64,000 bases of DNA from Candidatus Krumholzibacteriota bacterium (GCA_029262065.1 JAJDAC010000044.1:1-64000); one strand, 5' to 3'. Numbered from the stretch's first letter, positions 26,846-35,730 are shown. Notes: generated by a model not told the origin, from the sequence alone. Numbers and translations are program-made.

Positions 26846-27759
26846 TTCGTTTCCTGGTGCGGCGGCTGGCGTCGACCGTTCCGCTGGTGCTGGGAATCGT
26901 AGTGGTTTCATTCCTGTTCATGCGCCTGGCCCCGGGCGGGCCATTCGACGATGAACGCACCCTCGACCCCACCATTCGCGCCAACCTCGACGCGCGCTAC
27001 GGCCTGGACAAGCCACTGTCGACCCAGTTGGGCATGTACGTGAAAGGGCTGTTCCGCGGCGACCTGGGCCCCAGCTTCAAGTACACCGGCTGGACCGTGC
27101 GCGAAATCATCGCCCAGGCACTTCCGGTTTCGTTGACGATCGGCCTGGTGGCTTTGAGTTTTGCGCTGTTGGTTGGTATTCCGTTGGGAACCCTGGGCGC
27201 GCTCCGCCACAATCAATGGCCCGACTACGGCGCCATGTCGGTGGCGTTGGTAGGAATCTGCGTACCCAACTTCATCTTGGGCCCGCTCCTGATCATCGTC
27301 TTCGTGTTCTGGCTGGGCTGGTTACCGGTTGGCGGATTTGGTTCGCCCGCGCAGCTCCTGCTGCCCGGAATTACACTGGGGGCGGTGCGCGCGGCCTACA
27401 TCGCCCGCCTGATGCGTGCGGGCATGCTGGATGTTGTGCATCAAGACTACATCCGTACCGCGCGCGCGAAGGGCCTTTCCGAGCGCGTGGTTGTGGCCAA
27501 GCACGCGCTGCGCACCGCGATCCTGCCGGTGGTCAGCTACCTCGGTCCGGCCGTGGCATCGATCCTGGTGGGAAGCGTGGTGGTGGAGAAAGTGTTCTCC
27601 ATTCCGGGCATGGGCACGTTCTTCGTGAACTCCGCCCTGAACCGCGACTACACGCTGGCCATGGGTACGGTGCTGCTGTACAGCGGATTGCTCATCACCC
27701 TGAACATACTGGTCGACGTTCTCTACAGCGTGCTCGACCCCCGCGTGGAGTTGCAATGA
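26842..27759 (+). CDS. oppB: Peptide ABC transporter permease (OppB-like)
   Basis: A 305-residue inner-membrane permease with six predicted transmembrane segments. The GTG start overlaps the oppA stop. The N-terminal family segment FLVRRLASTVPLVLGIVVVS and RYGLDKPLSTQLGMYVKGLFRGDLG are characteristic of DppB/OppB. The cytoplasmic EAA-type loop that contacts the ATPase is seen as DYIRTARAKGLSERVVVAKHAL. It forms the channel with OppC. The order binding protein, OppB, OppC is conserved across bacteria. The stop overlaps the oppC start (ATGA). Confidence 0.93.
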   Translation: MIRFLVRRLASTVPLVLGIVVVSFLFMRLAPGGPFDDERTLDPTIRANLDARYGLDKPLSTQLGMYVKGLFRGDLGPSFKYTGWTVREIIAQALPVSLTIGLVALSFALLVGIPLGTLGALRHNQWPDYGAMSVALVGICVPNFILGPLLIIVFVFWLGWLPVGGFGSPAQLLLPGITLGAVRAAYIARLMRAGMLDVVHQDYIRTARAKGLSERVVVAKHALRTAILPVVSYLGPAVASILVGSVVVEKVFSIPGMGTFFVNSALNRDYTLAMGTVLLYSGLLITLNILVDVLYSVLDPRVELQ

Positions 27760-28619
27760 GCCACGAAGGCCCCTGGCGGCAGGCCTTTCGGAGGCTACGG
27801 CGAAACCGCGCTGCGATGGCCGGGCTGGTCGTGCTGGCGCTGGTCATTCTATCCGCGCTCGCCGCGCCGTGGCTTACGCCCTACGACTTCGACGAACAAG
27901 ACCTGGTCAGCCAGTACCAGGGACCGTCGTGGGAACACCCCTTTGGCACCGACCCCAACGGCCGCGACGTGCTTACCCGGGTGCTATTCGGCGGACGACT
28001 GAGCTTGGCGGTGGGCGCGGTAGCCACCCTGGTGAGTTTGATCATTGGCGTAGCCTGGGGCATGACCGCGGGCTGGTTGGGCGGCTGGGTCGACAACGGC
28101 ATGATGCGTTTCGTGGACATGCTCTACAGCCTGCCATTCATGTTCTTCGTGATTTTGTTGGTGGCCTACTTCGGGCAGAGTCTGGTCCTCTTGTTCATTG
28201 CCCTGGGCGCGGTGCAGTGGCTCACCATGAGTCGTATCGTGCGCGGTGAAATGAAGCGGTTGCGCCACGCCGAGTTCGTCGAAGCCGGAATGGCACTGGG
28301 ACTGCCCCGCCGCAACCTGGTCCTGCGTCACATTCTGCCCAACATGCTGGGGCCCATCCTGGTGTACACGACGCTCACGGTGCCCGCGGTCATGCTCGAG
28401 GAAGCATTCCTCAGTTTTCTGGGGCTGGGCGTGCAGCCACCCATGGCCAGCTGGGGATCCTTGGCCAACGAGGGCGCATCGGCACTCAACGCCGTGCACA
28501 GCTCGTGGTGGCTTATCTTGTTCCCGGGGACGTTCCTGGCGCTGACCCTGTTGTCGCTGAACTTCGTGGGCGACGGACTACGCGACGCGTTCGACCCCAA
28601 GACCCGCCGGACGGCCTGA
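27756..28619 (+). CDS. oppC: Peptide ABC transporter permease (OppC-like)
   Basis: A 287-residue permease starting at the ATG that overlaps the oppB stop. The reading frame is open further upstream, but only as an out-of-frame shadow of oppB. The N-terminal OppC_N segment QAFRRLRRNRAAMAGLVVLALV is followed by HPFGTDPNGRDVLTRVLFGGR, a hallmark of DppC/OppC, and the EAA loop EFVEAGMALGLPRRNLVLRHILPN. The C-terminal PPMASWGSLANEG segment is also typical. It converges on the pepA stop with 23 bases between and no obvious terminator hairpin. OppD/OppF-type ATPases must be encoded elsewhere. Confidence 0.93.
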   Translation: MSHEGPWRQAFRRLRRNRAAMAGLVVLALVILSALAAPWLTPYDFDEQDLVSQYQGPSWEHPFGTDPNGRDVLTRVLFGGRLSLAVGAVATLVSLIIGVAWGMTAGWLGGWVDNGMMRFVDMLYSLPFMFFVILLVAYFGQSLVLLFIALGAVQWLTMSRIVRGEMKRLRHAEFVEAGMALGLPRRNLVLRHILPNMLGPILVYTTLTVPAVMLEEAFLSFLGLGVQPPMASWGSLANEGASALNAVHSSWWLILFPGTFLALTLLSLNFVGDGLRDAFDPKTRRTA

Positions 28620-28642
28620 CGCCAGCTCCATCCAGTCGGGAC

Positions 28643-30136
28643 CTACCGGTGGCCGTTCGCCACCTGCTCGGCGATAGCCGCGAAGAGTCGTGCGCCATAC
28701 CCCGTGGCCCCCTTGGGTGCGATGGCCTCGGGTTCTTCGTTCCATACGGTGCCAGCGATATCCAGATGAGCCCAGCGCGCGCCTTCCGCGAAGCGACTCA
28801 GGAATCCGGCCGCGGTAAGCGCTCCGCCCTCGCGCGGGCCCGTGTTCTTCAGGTCAGCCACGTGGCCTTCCATCTTCTTCCGGTGTTTGTCCTGCAACGG
28901 CAATCGCCAAACGGGTTCATCGCAGGCACGGCTGGCGTCTTCGATCAGCGCCACGAGCTTGTCGTCTTCGCTCATCAGACCACAGGCCACATCGCCCAGG
29001 GCGATCATGCAGGCACCGGTGAGCGTAGCCGCGTCCACGATGAACTCCGGCTTCTGCTGCTTGGCGTAGTGCAACGCATCGGCCAACACGAGGCGACCCT
29101 CGGCGTCGGTATTGTTCACTTCGACCGTGAGTCCACTCATCATGGTCAGAAGGTCGCCGGGCTTGATGGCCTTGCCGTCGGGCATGTTCTCGGCCGAGGC
29201 GATGTACCCCAGCACGTGCACCTTGGGTTCGAGCAGGGCTAGGATCTTGAAGGCACCCAGTACGGCCGCGGCGCCGCCCATATCAAACTTCATGAGTTCC
29301 ATGCCCGCGGCCGGCTTGATGCTGATACCGCCGGTGTCAAAGGTCAGGCCCTTGCCCACGAATGCGATTTTGCGCAACGAGGACACTTTTCCCTTTGGCT
29401 TGTACTCCAATTGGATGAACTGGCTGGGCTCGGCACTACCGCGACCAACGCCGATGATCCCGCCCATCTTGTTTTTCTCGATCTCACGCGGACCCCACAC
29501 CTTGCATTTCAGCGTGGCGTGGTCGGTGGCCATTTGCTTGGCGACCGCCGCCATGTCGGTGGGCGTGAGCATGTTGGCGGGCTCGTTCACCAGGTCCCGG
29601 GCCAGATTGGTCCCCGCGGCCAATGCCTGCCCGCGGGCCAGACCCGAACGCACCGTCGCGGGCTCCGCGTCGGTAACGATCGTCACCTGGGTCACCGGTC
29701 GTGAGCGCGAGTTGGACTTGTGCATGGCGGGGTCGTACATGGCCAGGCCGCCCCCCTCGGCCACCGCGGACGCCCGCGCCTCCACGTCGTCCGAATCTGC
29801 CATCGCCAGGGCAACCTTGCGAAGACCGGCCTTCTGCGCCGCTTTCAGCGCAGTGCCCGCCGCACTGCGCAGCGTGGCCATGGTGAGGTCCTTTTCCGGC
29901 CCCAGCCCCACCACCAACACCCGCTTGGCCTTGGTGCGACCCTTGTCCAACCAGACGATCTGAGATGCATCACCCGAGAAGTCGTCGAAGGCCAGCGCAC
30001 CCGTGATCGCCCCACCCAACTTGCGGTCCAGAGCCGAGATCTGCTTGGGCAGCGACTTCGACTTGGCGTGCACTCCCACTACGAGTGCGTCACAAGGGAC
30101 GGTGGTCAGGTCGCCCTTCTTCACGGTGAACTTCAT
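28643..30136 (-). CDS. pepA: Leucyl aminopeptidase (M17, PepA-type)
   Basis: A 497-residue protein when started at the ATG of MKFTVKKGDL, which has AAGGA 9 bases upstream. An upstream in-frame extension of 38 residues has no such site. The catalytic C-terminal domain carries the two-metal signatures VGKGLTFDTGGISIKPA, MKFDMGGAAAVLG and NTDAEGRLVLADAL, plus the QKPEFIVDAATLTGAC strand. The N-terminal domain (about 1-170) is the usual macro-like fold. It removes N-terminal residues from peptides in the cytoplasm, which fits with peptides brought in by the Opp genes that converge on it. Length is normal for PepA (about 480-510). A terminator for the upstream gene separates the two. Confidence 0.93.
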   Translation of the reverse strand: MKFTVKKGDLTTVPCDALVVGVHAKSKSLPKQISALDRKLGGAITGALAFDDFSGDASQIVWLDKGRTKAKRVLVVGLGPEKDLTMATLRSAAGTALKAAQKAGLRKVALAMADSDDVEARASAVAEGGGLAMYDPAMHKSNSRSRPVTQVTIVTDAEPATVRSGLARGQALAAGTNLARDLVNEPANMLTPTDMAAVAKQMATDHATLKCKVWGPREIEKNKMGGIIGVGRGSAEPSQFIQLEYKPKGKVSSLRKIAFVGKGLTFDTGGISIKPAAGMELMKFDMGGAAAVLGAFKILALLEPKVHVLGYIASAENMPDGKAIKPGDLLTMMSGLTVEVNNTDAEGRLVLADALHYAKQQKPEFIVDAATLTGACMIALGDVACGLMSEDDKLVALIEDASRACDEPVWRLPLQDKHRKKMEGHVADLKNTGPREGGALTAAGFLSRFAEGARWAHLDIAGTVWNEEPEAIAPKGATGYGARLFAAIAEQVANGHR

Positions 30137-30219
30137 CGGCTTCATTCCTTCCATCGGGTCTTGGGCACGGGACACGTCATTTTTCCATCCGCCCGACCCG
30201 GTTGCAACTGTAGTTGTGC

Positions 30220-30256
30220 AAAAGAAAAAGGAGCGTCGACTTGTCGTCAACGCTCC
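30220..30256 (-). terminator. Intrinsic (Rho-independent) terminator of the 14-repeat secreted protein gene
   Basis: On the minus strand, just past the stop at 30288, arms GGAGCGT and ACGCTCC (30230-30236 and 30250-30256) enclose a further CGAC/GTCG pair, giving a near-continuous hairpin. It is directly followed by TTTTTCTTTT (30220-30229 on the plus strand reads as the complement). GC-rich stem plus U-tract is a textbook terminator, acting on the minus strand only. Confidence 0.85.
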
Positions 30257-30287
30257 CTCAGAGAACCCCCGAGGGGGGCGACAATCG

Positions 30288-32963
30288 CTATTTCAACAGA
30301 ACCATACTGCGTGCTGAAACCTCGCCGCCCTGGCTCAGGACATAGCGGTAGGTGCCCGAGGCTACCGACCGGCCAGACGAATCGATTCCGGTCCAGATGA
30401 TCTCGTGCTCACCAGCCGCACGAACACCATCCACCAGCGTGTTGACCAGCCGACCCCGGTTGTCAAAGACACGCAGGGATACCTGACCCTCGCGAGGCAG
30501 GGCGTACCGGATGACGGTCTCGGGGTTGAAGGGATTCGGGAAATTTTCGTCCAGTCTCAGTTGGCGTGCGGGCGAGTCGACGGCTTTGGATGGAGCCGCG
30601 TGTTCGCTGTTGTCCGAGGCCACCGCCACCACGGTGTACTCGTAGCGATGGGCAGACTCCGTGCTGTCGTCCACGAAACGCGATGTCGACACCGGCAGAA
30701 GACTGGCCACGGTCTGCGTCTGACCGTTGCGGGCTCGATAGACCCGGTAACCGATTACGTCGGACCAGCCGGCCACGCTCCAGGACAGTTCCACCGCGGT
30801 GTCGGTCACTACGGCTTCCATCGATTCGAACTCGGCCGTGGCGAAATCGGGGTCGGTGAATCGAGCCACGTGCCGTGACGGTAGACCGGCCGCGCTGGCG
30901 AAGTTTCCACCGACCCAGATCTCATGCCCACGGAACTCGAGGCCCTTCACCATGCCGTTGACGCCCGATCCCAGGCCCGACCAGGTGGCCCCGTTCCAAC
31001 GCGCGATGTTGTTCACGCGAATACCGTTGGCTCGTTCGAAGTCTCCGCCCACGAACAACTCGTTGTTGCGCGACCGGATCACGCGCACGTTCGTGTAGCC
31101 AGAACCCTCGAAGCCGCCGCCCAGCGCGTGCCATTCCTGACCATCCCAACGCGCGATGTAGTGGGCCGGCTTTCCCCCCGCCTGATCGAAGTGTCCACCC
31201 ACGTAGAGGCTGCCGTCGTCGGTCATGTGCAGCGCTGAAACCACGCTGAAGTCACGACCGCTGAAGGTGACGCCTTCGCCCAACGGCAACCACTCGGTTC
31301 CGTCGAAGTAGGCAACGTTGTTGAAGGTGCGACCGCGGATTTCCGTGAAGCCACCGCCGGCGTACAAACGACCGCCCTCGAGCGCGAGAACCGCGCCCAC
31401 TTTCTGGTTCAGTCCCTCGCCCACCGCGTGCCAGCTCACGCCATCCCAGCGGGCGATGCCAATGGCCTCAATGGGCCCCGCCGTGGTGAACTCGCCCGTC
31501 ACGTAGAGGTCGTGGGTGTCGGGAGCAACCGACATGGCCCGGCACGGATCATTCAGCCCCGCATCCAGGCCGTACCATGCGTTCCCGTCCCAGCGAGCCA
31601 CGTTGTCGGTAACCTGGCCGTCGGCCGTACAGAACATTCCGCCGGCGTACAAGGTCGTGCCGTCCACGGTAGCGGTATGGACCGGCGGCTGATCGAAGCC
31701 CGTCCCCAGATTGCTCCAGGTCTCGCCGTCGTATTTGGTGATGAACCGGGCATCGGCCTGGCCCGCCTGCGTGAACCAACCGCCCACGTAGATATCTGTG
31801 CCCAGGCGCACGATGGGATCCACGTTGCCCTGCAGTCCCATGTGGTTTCGGTCCACCAGACCTACCCACCCGTTTCCGTCCCAGTGGGCCACGTTCTGTA
31901 CGTAGCGATCGTCCGCGCGCTGGAATGTGCCACCCGCGTAGAGCGAGCCCTCAACGAATTCCAGTGTAAGGACGTCTCCGTCCATACCCAGACCCATCGC
32001 GGTCCAATCGGTGCCGTCGTATCGCGCAACGCACGGTGCGGCCACGCCGCCCGCGGTACTGAACTCGCCGCCCGCGAAGATCGTCCCTTGCTCGTCGAGC
32101 GCCAGCGCAAACACGCCAGCGTCAAACCCGGTACCCACCGTGCCCCAGTGCACGCCGTCCCAGGTGGCGATGCGCCCGACCGTCGTACTCCCCGCCTGAT
32201 CGAAAATACCACCCACGAGCAACTTGCCGTCGGGCGCCACGGCCAGCGCGCGTACCATTCCGTTGGTGCCGGCGCCAAGAGGATGCCAATCGGTTCCGTC
32301 GAACGCGGCGATGTTGGATGCGGCCACGCCGCCGGCGGCTTCGAACTTGCCGGCCGCGTAGATCATTCCATGGGCCGCCACCACCTGGCGTACGACGCCA
32401 TCGATGCCGTCTCCCATGGGAAACCAGCGCGATCCATCCCACTGGGCCATCGCGGCCAGCTCGGTGGTACCCGAAGCAGAGAAGATTCCGCCCGCGTAGA
32501 CGGTGCCACCGACCACGGCCAGGTCGTAGACGCGCCCGTCGAGTCCCGCGCCCATGGGAAACCAGACACCGTCGCGCCAACGGGCGATGTTGCTGGTGGT
32601 GAGATCGCCGGCCAGGCCAAACGTGCCACCAACGATGAGCTCTCCGTTGGCGGGCGTCATGACACGAACGTCACCTTCGACGCCGTGGAACGGACCCTCG
32701 TTCAAGCGGGACCAGCCTTGGTCACCCATCCACGTAGCGACACCCTTTACCGCAAGCGAGCCCACGTGATCCATGGCGCCACCAATGAGCACCTGGGAGT
32801 TCTGCGGGGCAATGGCGCGGACCGCACCGTTGGAACCCACGTGTCCAAACTGGGTGTCCCAGTAGATGTCGTCGGGGCTGTACTGCGCGTGCGTGAAATT
32901 GACCAATGCGGCGGCGAGTAGCAACGCCGCTACCGGCACAGATCGACCGATGATGCGAGTCAT
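30288..32963 (-). CDS. Secreted 14-repeat beta-propeller-like protein with FN3 domain and FlgD-like C-terminal tail
   Basis: An 891-residue protein starting with a clear signal peptide (VPVAALLLAAALVNFTHA, cleaved near 26). AAAGG lies about 6 bases before the ATG. The body is a run of 14 imperfect repeats of about 45-50 residues, each with a core like VGG.F..AGG....NIARWDG..W..LG.G and a short hydrophobic strand. This resembles kelch/delta-60-type propeller blades. Residues about 705-800 look like a fibronectin type III domain (VELSWSVAGWSDVIGYRVYR). The last 90 residues are a FlgD-like/T9SS-like tail: DENFPNPFNPETVIRYALP, FDNRGRLVNTLVDG and ASGTYRYVLSQGG, ending in a basic RSMVLLK. An extracellular or surface role is inferred, and the ligand is unknown. 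Confidence 0.8.
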   Translation of the reverse strand: MTRIIGRSVPVAALLLAAALVNFTHAQYSPDDIYWDTQFGHVGSNGAVRAIAPQNSQVLIGGAMDHVGSLAVKGVATWMGDQGWSRLNEGPFHGVEGDVRVMTPANGELIVGGTFGLAGDLTTSNIARWRDGVWFPMGAGLDGRVYDLAVVGGTVYAGGIFSASGTTELAAMAQWDGSRWFPMGDGIDGVVRQVVAAHGMIYAAGKFEAAGGVAASNIAAFDGTDWHPLGAGTNGMVRALAVAPDGKLLVGGIFDQAGSTTVGRIATWDGVHWGTVGTGFDAGVFALALDEQGTIFAGGEFSTAGGVAAPCVARYDGTDWTAMGLGMDGDVLTLEFVEGSLYAGGTFQRADDRYVQNVAHWDGNGWVGLVDRNHMGLQGNVDPIVRLGTDIYVGGWFTQAGQADARFITKYDGETWSNLGTGFDQPPVHTATVDGTTLYAGGMFCTADGQVTDNVARWDGNAWYGLDAGLNDPCRAMSVAPDTHDLYVTGEFTTAGPIEAIGIARWDGVSWHAVGEGLNQKVGAVLALEGGRLYAGGGFTEIRGRTFNNVAYFDGTEWLPLGEGVTFSGRDFSVVSALHMTDDGSLYVGGHFDQAGGKPAHYIARWDGQEWHALGGGFEGSGYTNVRVIRSRNNELFVGGDFERANGIRVNNIARWNGATWSGLGSGVNGMVKGLEFRGHEIWVGGNFASAAGLPSRHVARFTDPDFATAEFESMEAVVTDTAVELSWSVAGWSDVIGYRVYRARNGQTQTVASLLPVSTSRFVDDSTESAHRYEYTVVAVASDNSEHAAPSKAVDSPARQLRLDENFPNPFNPETVIRYALPREGQVSLRVFDNRGRLVNTLVDGVRAAGEHEIIWTGIDSSGRSVASGTYRYVLSQGGEVSARSMVLLK

Positions 32964-33045
32964 CGTTGACCTTTGGGTGGCGAGGGCGAGTTGGTGGCGT
33001 GAATCCCCGGTCAGCGGCGGCAGAGAACCCGCGGAGACCTACAAA

Positions 33046-33055
33046 CCATATATGG
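33046..33055. promoter_or_regulatory. AT-rich perfect palindrome upstream of the 14-repeat protein gene
   Basis: CCATATATGG is a 10-base perfect palindrome in the 144-base gap between the Fe-S carrier stop and the 14-repeat protein start, about 85 bases upstream of that start, in otherwise GC-rich DNA. It could be part of a -10 region or a small operator. No matching -35 was recognised. Confidence 0.25.
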
Positions 33056-33107
33056 GCCAAAATACCACATCGGAGGGTAGTACGGCCAGCCCGGCCGAGG
33101 GCTCCCG

Positions 33108-33437
33108 CTAAACCTTGAAAGACTGCCCGCAGCCGCAAGTGCCTGCCGCATTGGGGTTTTCGAAGACAAATCCCTTGCCGTTCAGGCCGCTGGTGTGGTC
33201 CAGCGTGAGCCCGTGAAGAAAGAGCATGCTCTTAGGGTCCACCGCGATGCGGGCCTCGTCGCCGCCGTACAGCTCGTCGCCCTCGCGCAGCTGGTCATCA
33301 AACTCGAGTTTGTAGCTCATGCCCGAACAACCGCCGCCCTGCACGCCCACGCGCAGAAATGCGTTGGCGGGGTCGCGACCCTCGTCCTTCATGGAATCGG
33401 CGATGGCCTTCTTGGCGCGATCAGTGATTTCGATCAT
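33108..33437 (-). CDS. A-type iron-sulfur carrier protein (IscA/ErpA/HesB family)
   Basis: A 109-residue protein with ITDRAKKAIADSMKDEG, LRVGVQGGGCSGMSYKLEF and the C-terminal FENPNAAGTCGCGQSF. The three conserved cysteines (one in GGGCSGMSY, two in CGCG) hold the Fe-S cluster. A-type carriers receive clusters from the scaffold and hand them to target enzymes. The start overlaps the cysteine desulfurase stop by 4 bases, so the two are translationally coupled. No IscU/NifU scaffold gene is in the window. ErpA, IscA and SufA cannot be told apart from this sequence. Confidence 0.92.
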   Translation of the reverse strand: MIEITDRAKKAIADSMKDEGRDPANAFLRVGVQGGGCSGMSYKLEFDDQLREGDELYGGDEARIAVDPKSMLFLHGLTLDHTSGLNGKGFVFENPNAAGTCGCGQSFKV

Positions 33438-34627
33438 TTCGTTCCTTCTGCTTGGCTCGACGCGCGAGCCGCGCCATGGATAGGCGACGTAGCTCGCAAT
33501 CGTCGCACAACCTCGAGCACCCGGATGGCCGCTTCGTCCACCTCGTCGGCCGTATTGAACCGCCCCAGGCCGAAGCGGAGCGCGGCGTGGGCGTGTTCGG
33601 AGCTGAGCCCAATGGCCCTGAGCACCGGACTGGGTTCGTGCGAATCAGCCGCACAGGCCGAGCCGCTGCTGATGGCCACCCCCGGCAATTCCAACAATAC
33701 CGTCTGAGCTTCGACTCCCAAGAAACTCACGTTGAGCGTTCCGGGCAAGCGCCGCGCGAAATCTCCGTTCTGGACGACGTTGGGCTCGTCGCGGAAATGG
33801 ACCCACAAACGGTCACGAAGCTCAGCCACGCGATGCGCTTCGGCCTTCTGCTCGGCCCGTACCAACGTGCAAGCCAGGCCCATGCCCACGATCAACGGAA
33901 CCGCCAGAGTACCCGGCCGAACCCCGAATTGCTGGGATCCCCCATGAAACATGGGCTGCAACCGGATCCGAGGCCGGCGCCGGCTGGCCGTGAGCACGCC
34001 GATTCCCTTGGGACCGTAGATCTTGTGCCCGCTGAATGAGAGCAGGTCGACTTGGGCCTGCCTGGCATTTATCGGAACCCGACCCACCGCCTGCGATGCG
34101 TCCGAATGAAACGGGATTCCCCGTTCCCGGCAAGCGGAGGCGATGGGAGCCACGGGCTGGATCGTGCCTATTTCGTTGTTCGCCCACATGATCGAACAAA
34201 TCACGGTGTCGTCACGCAGCGAGCGGATCACCTGGTCGGCGTCGACGACACCCGAGGCATCCACATCCACCAGGGTGACCGAAGCACCTCGTCGCCGCAG
34301 GTCTTCCACCACCTGGCCCACGGCCGGATGCTCGATCCGACTCGTTACGACGTGACCCTGGCCCCCGGCCTCGTCGAAGACTCCTCGCAGGGCCAGATTG
34401 TCGCTTTCGGTGGCGCCGCTGGTGAAGATCACTTCCTTGGGCTCCACACCCACCAGCTCCGCAACCTGTATGCGCGCCGCCTCCACGGCCTCGTCCGCTT
34501 CCCATCCAAACAGATGTGGACTGTTGGCATTGCCGTATTGCTCGGTAAAGTATGGGAGCATGGCGTCGACCACGCGTGGGTCGGTGCGCGTGGTAGCGTG
34601 ATTGTCCAGATAGATACGCGAAGCCAT
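33434..34627 (-). CDS. Cysteine desulfurase (class V aminotransferase, NifS/IscS type)
   Basis: A 397-residue PLP enzyme from the ATG of MASRIYLDNHATTRTDPRV. A longer frame to 34951 has no typical N-terminus. Conserved blocks are IYLDNHATT, EVIFTSGATESDNLAL, the PLP lysine in LLSFSGHKIYGPKG, and the active-site Cys loop ISSGSACAAD with RFGLGRF near the end. It removes sulfur from cysteine as a persulfide for Fe-S cluster assembly. The next gene is an A-type carrier, and ygfZ is divergent 116 bases away. No strong Shine-Dalgarno site was seen before this ATG. Confidence 0.93.
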   Translation of the reverse strand: MASRIYLDNHATTRTDPRVVDAMLPYFTEQYGNANSPHLFGWEADEAVEAARIQVAELVGVEPKEVIFTSGATESDNLALRGVFDEAGGQGHVVTSRIEHPAVGQVVEDLRRRGASVTLVDVDASGVVDADQVIRSLRDDTVICSIMWANNEIGTIQPVAPIASACRERGIPFHSDASQAVGRVPINARQAQVDLLSFSGHKIYGPKGIGVLTASRRRPRIRLQPMFHGGSQQFGVRPGTLAVPLIVGMGLACTLVRAEQKAEAHRVAELRDRLWVHFRDEPNVVQNGDFARRLPGTLNVSFLGVEAQTVLLELPGVAISSGSACAADSHEPSPVLRAIGLSSEHAHAALRFGLGRFNTADEVDEAAIRVLEVVRRLRATSPIHGAARASSQAEGTK

Positions 34628-34743
34628 GGTGGTTTCTTTCGCTGAATAGGTCGGCCAGTTAACCTTACGGGGTCCGAATTCGCGCCGCAAGGTGGCACGC
34701 GAGTGGATCAGCCGGTCAGATCGCAACCCGAGGATGCCCGAGA

Positions 34744-35730
34744 ATGCACAAGACGCTGACCCAATGGAACGCCCGTTTCGACGACACCGGTGTTCCCCTT
34801 GGCTATGATCACGGCCAAGACGAGGCTCAGGCCCTGATCGACGGGCTGGCCATGGTCTACGAGGGTACTGGCGATCGGTTGCGGCTGACGGGCGGTGACG
34901 CGCTCGACCTGCTCCACCGCCTGGCCGCGTCTGAGGTGCGCCAGATTCCACCCGACGAGTGGCGTCCGTTGCTGCTTACCTCGGACAAGGGCAAAGTCAT
35001 CGACCACGCCCAGCTGGTGCGGCACGATGACCATCTCGACGCCCTGTGCGGGGCCCGCCGTGGCGCCGACGTAAAAGCTTGGATCGACCGCTTCATCATT
35101 ACCGAAGACGTCGCGCTGGAGTCCCAAAATGAAGCCGTACAGCTGTGGCTCGTGGGCGATGCCGCGGCCCTGCGAGCGGCTGAACAACTGCAAACGCCCG
35201 CGCTCGATGGCGACTGGGCGTTCCGCTCGGACGTCGCCGGCAACCTGCTGCTGAGCGCCGGCCCGCGCTGGCCACGGGTCGCCCGACTCTCCCTCTCGGC
35301 CAAAGACGCCCCGCGGTTGCTCCTTGCATTGCAAGACCAAGGCGTGGTGCCGGTGGGACAGGAAGCCTTCGATGCCTGGCGCATCCCGCACGGCCGGGTC
35401 ATGACGGGCGGCGATCTGACCTTGGGCGTAAACCCGCTCGAGGCCGGGCTGCACGACGTCGTGAGCTTCACGAAAGGCTGCTACGTAGGACAGGAAGTCG
35501 TAGCCCGGTTGGACACCTACGAGAAGGTGCGACGTGCCCTTGCGGTGATGGACGTAGCTGGCACCACGCGTGCGGGCGACGACGTTACGTTGGCCGGGAA
35601 GGTCGTAGGGAAGGTCCTGGCGAGCGCGGCCAACACCGCGCTCGCCCTGGTACCGAAAAACCTGGAGCCAGGCAGCTCCGTGGAAGCAGGAGCGCAGCCC
35701 GCCCGCGTGCGGATGATTACTCCGGCTTGA
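34744..35730 (+). CDS. ygfZ: Folate-binding protein YgfZ/GcvT-like
   Basis: A 328-residue protein of the GcvT/YgfZ fold. The diagnostic motif FTKGCYVGQEVVARLDTY (K-G-C-Y/F-x-G-Q-E) lies at about 240-257. Upstream segments DRLRLTGGDALDLLHRLAASEV and EAFDAWRIPHGR are also family-typical. In E. coli YgfZ uses folate to support assembly or repair of certain Fe-S enzymes. Here it sits divergent from a cysteine desulfurase and an A-type carrier, which fits that role. Its last 14 bases overlap the 3' end of the convergent DUF4340 gene. The start has no strong Shine-Dalgarno site, but the N-terminal sequence is of normal length. Confidence 0.88.
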   Translation: MHKTLTQWNARFDDTGVPLGYDHGQDEAQALIDGLAMVYEGTGDRLRLTGGDALDLLHRLAASEVRQIPPDEWRPLLLTSDKGKVIDHAQLVRHDDHLDALCGARRGADVKAWIDRFIITEDVALESQNEAVQLWLVGDAAALRAAEQLQTPALDGDWAFRSDVAGNLLLSAGPRWPRVARLSLSAKDAPRLLLALQDQGVVPVGQEAFDAWRIPHGRVMTGGDLTLGVNPLEAGLHDVVSFTKGCYVGQEVVARLDTYEKVRRALAVMDVAGTTRAGDDVTLAGKVVGKVLASAANTALALVPKNLEPGSSVEAGAQPARVRMITPA

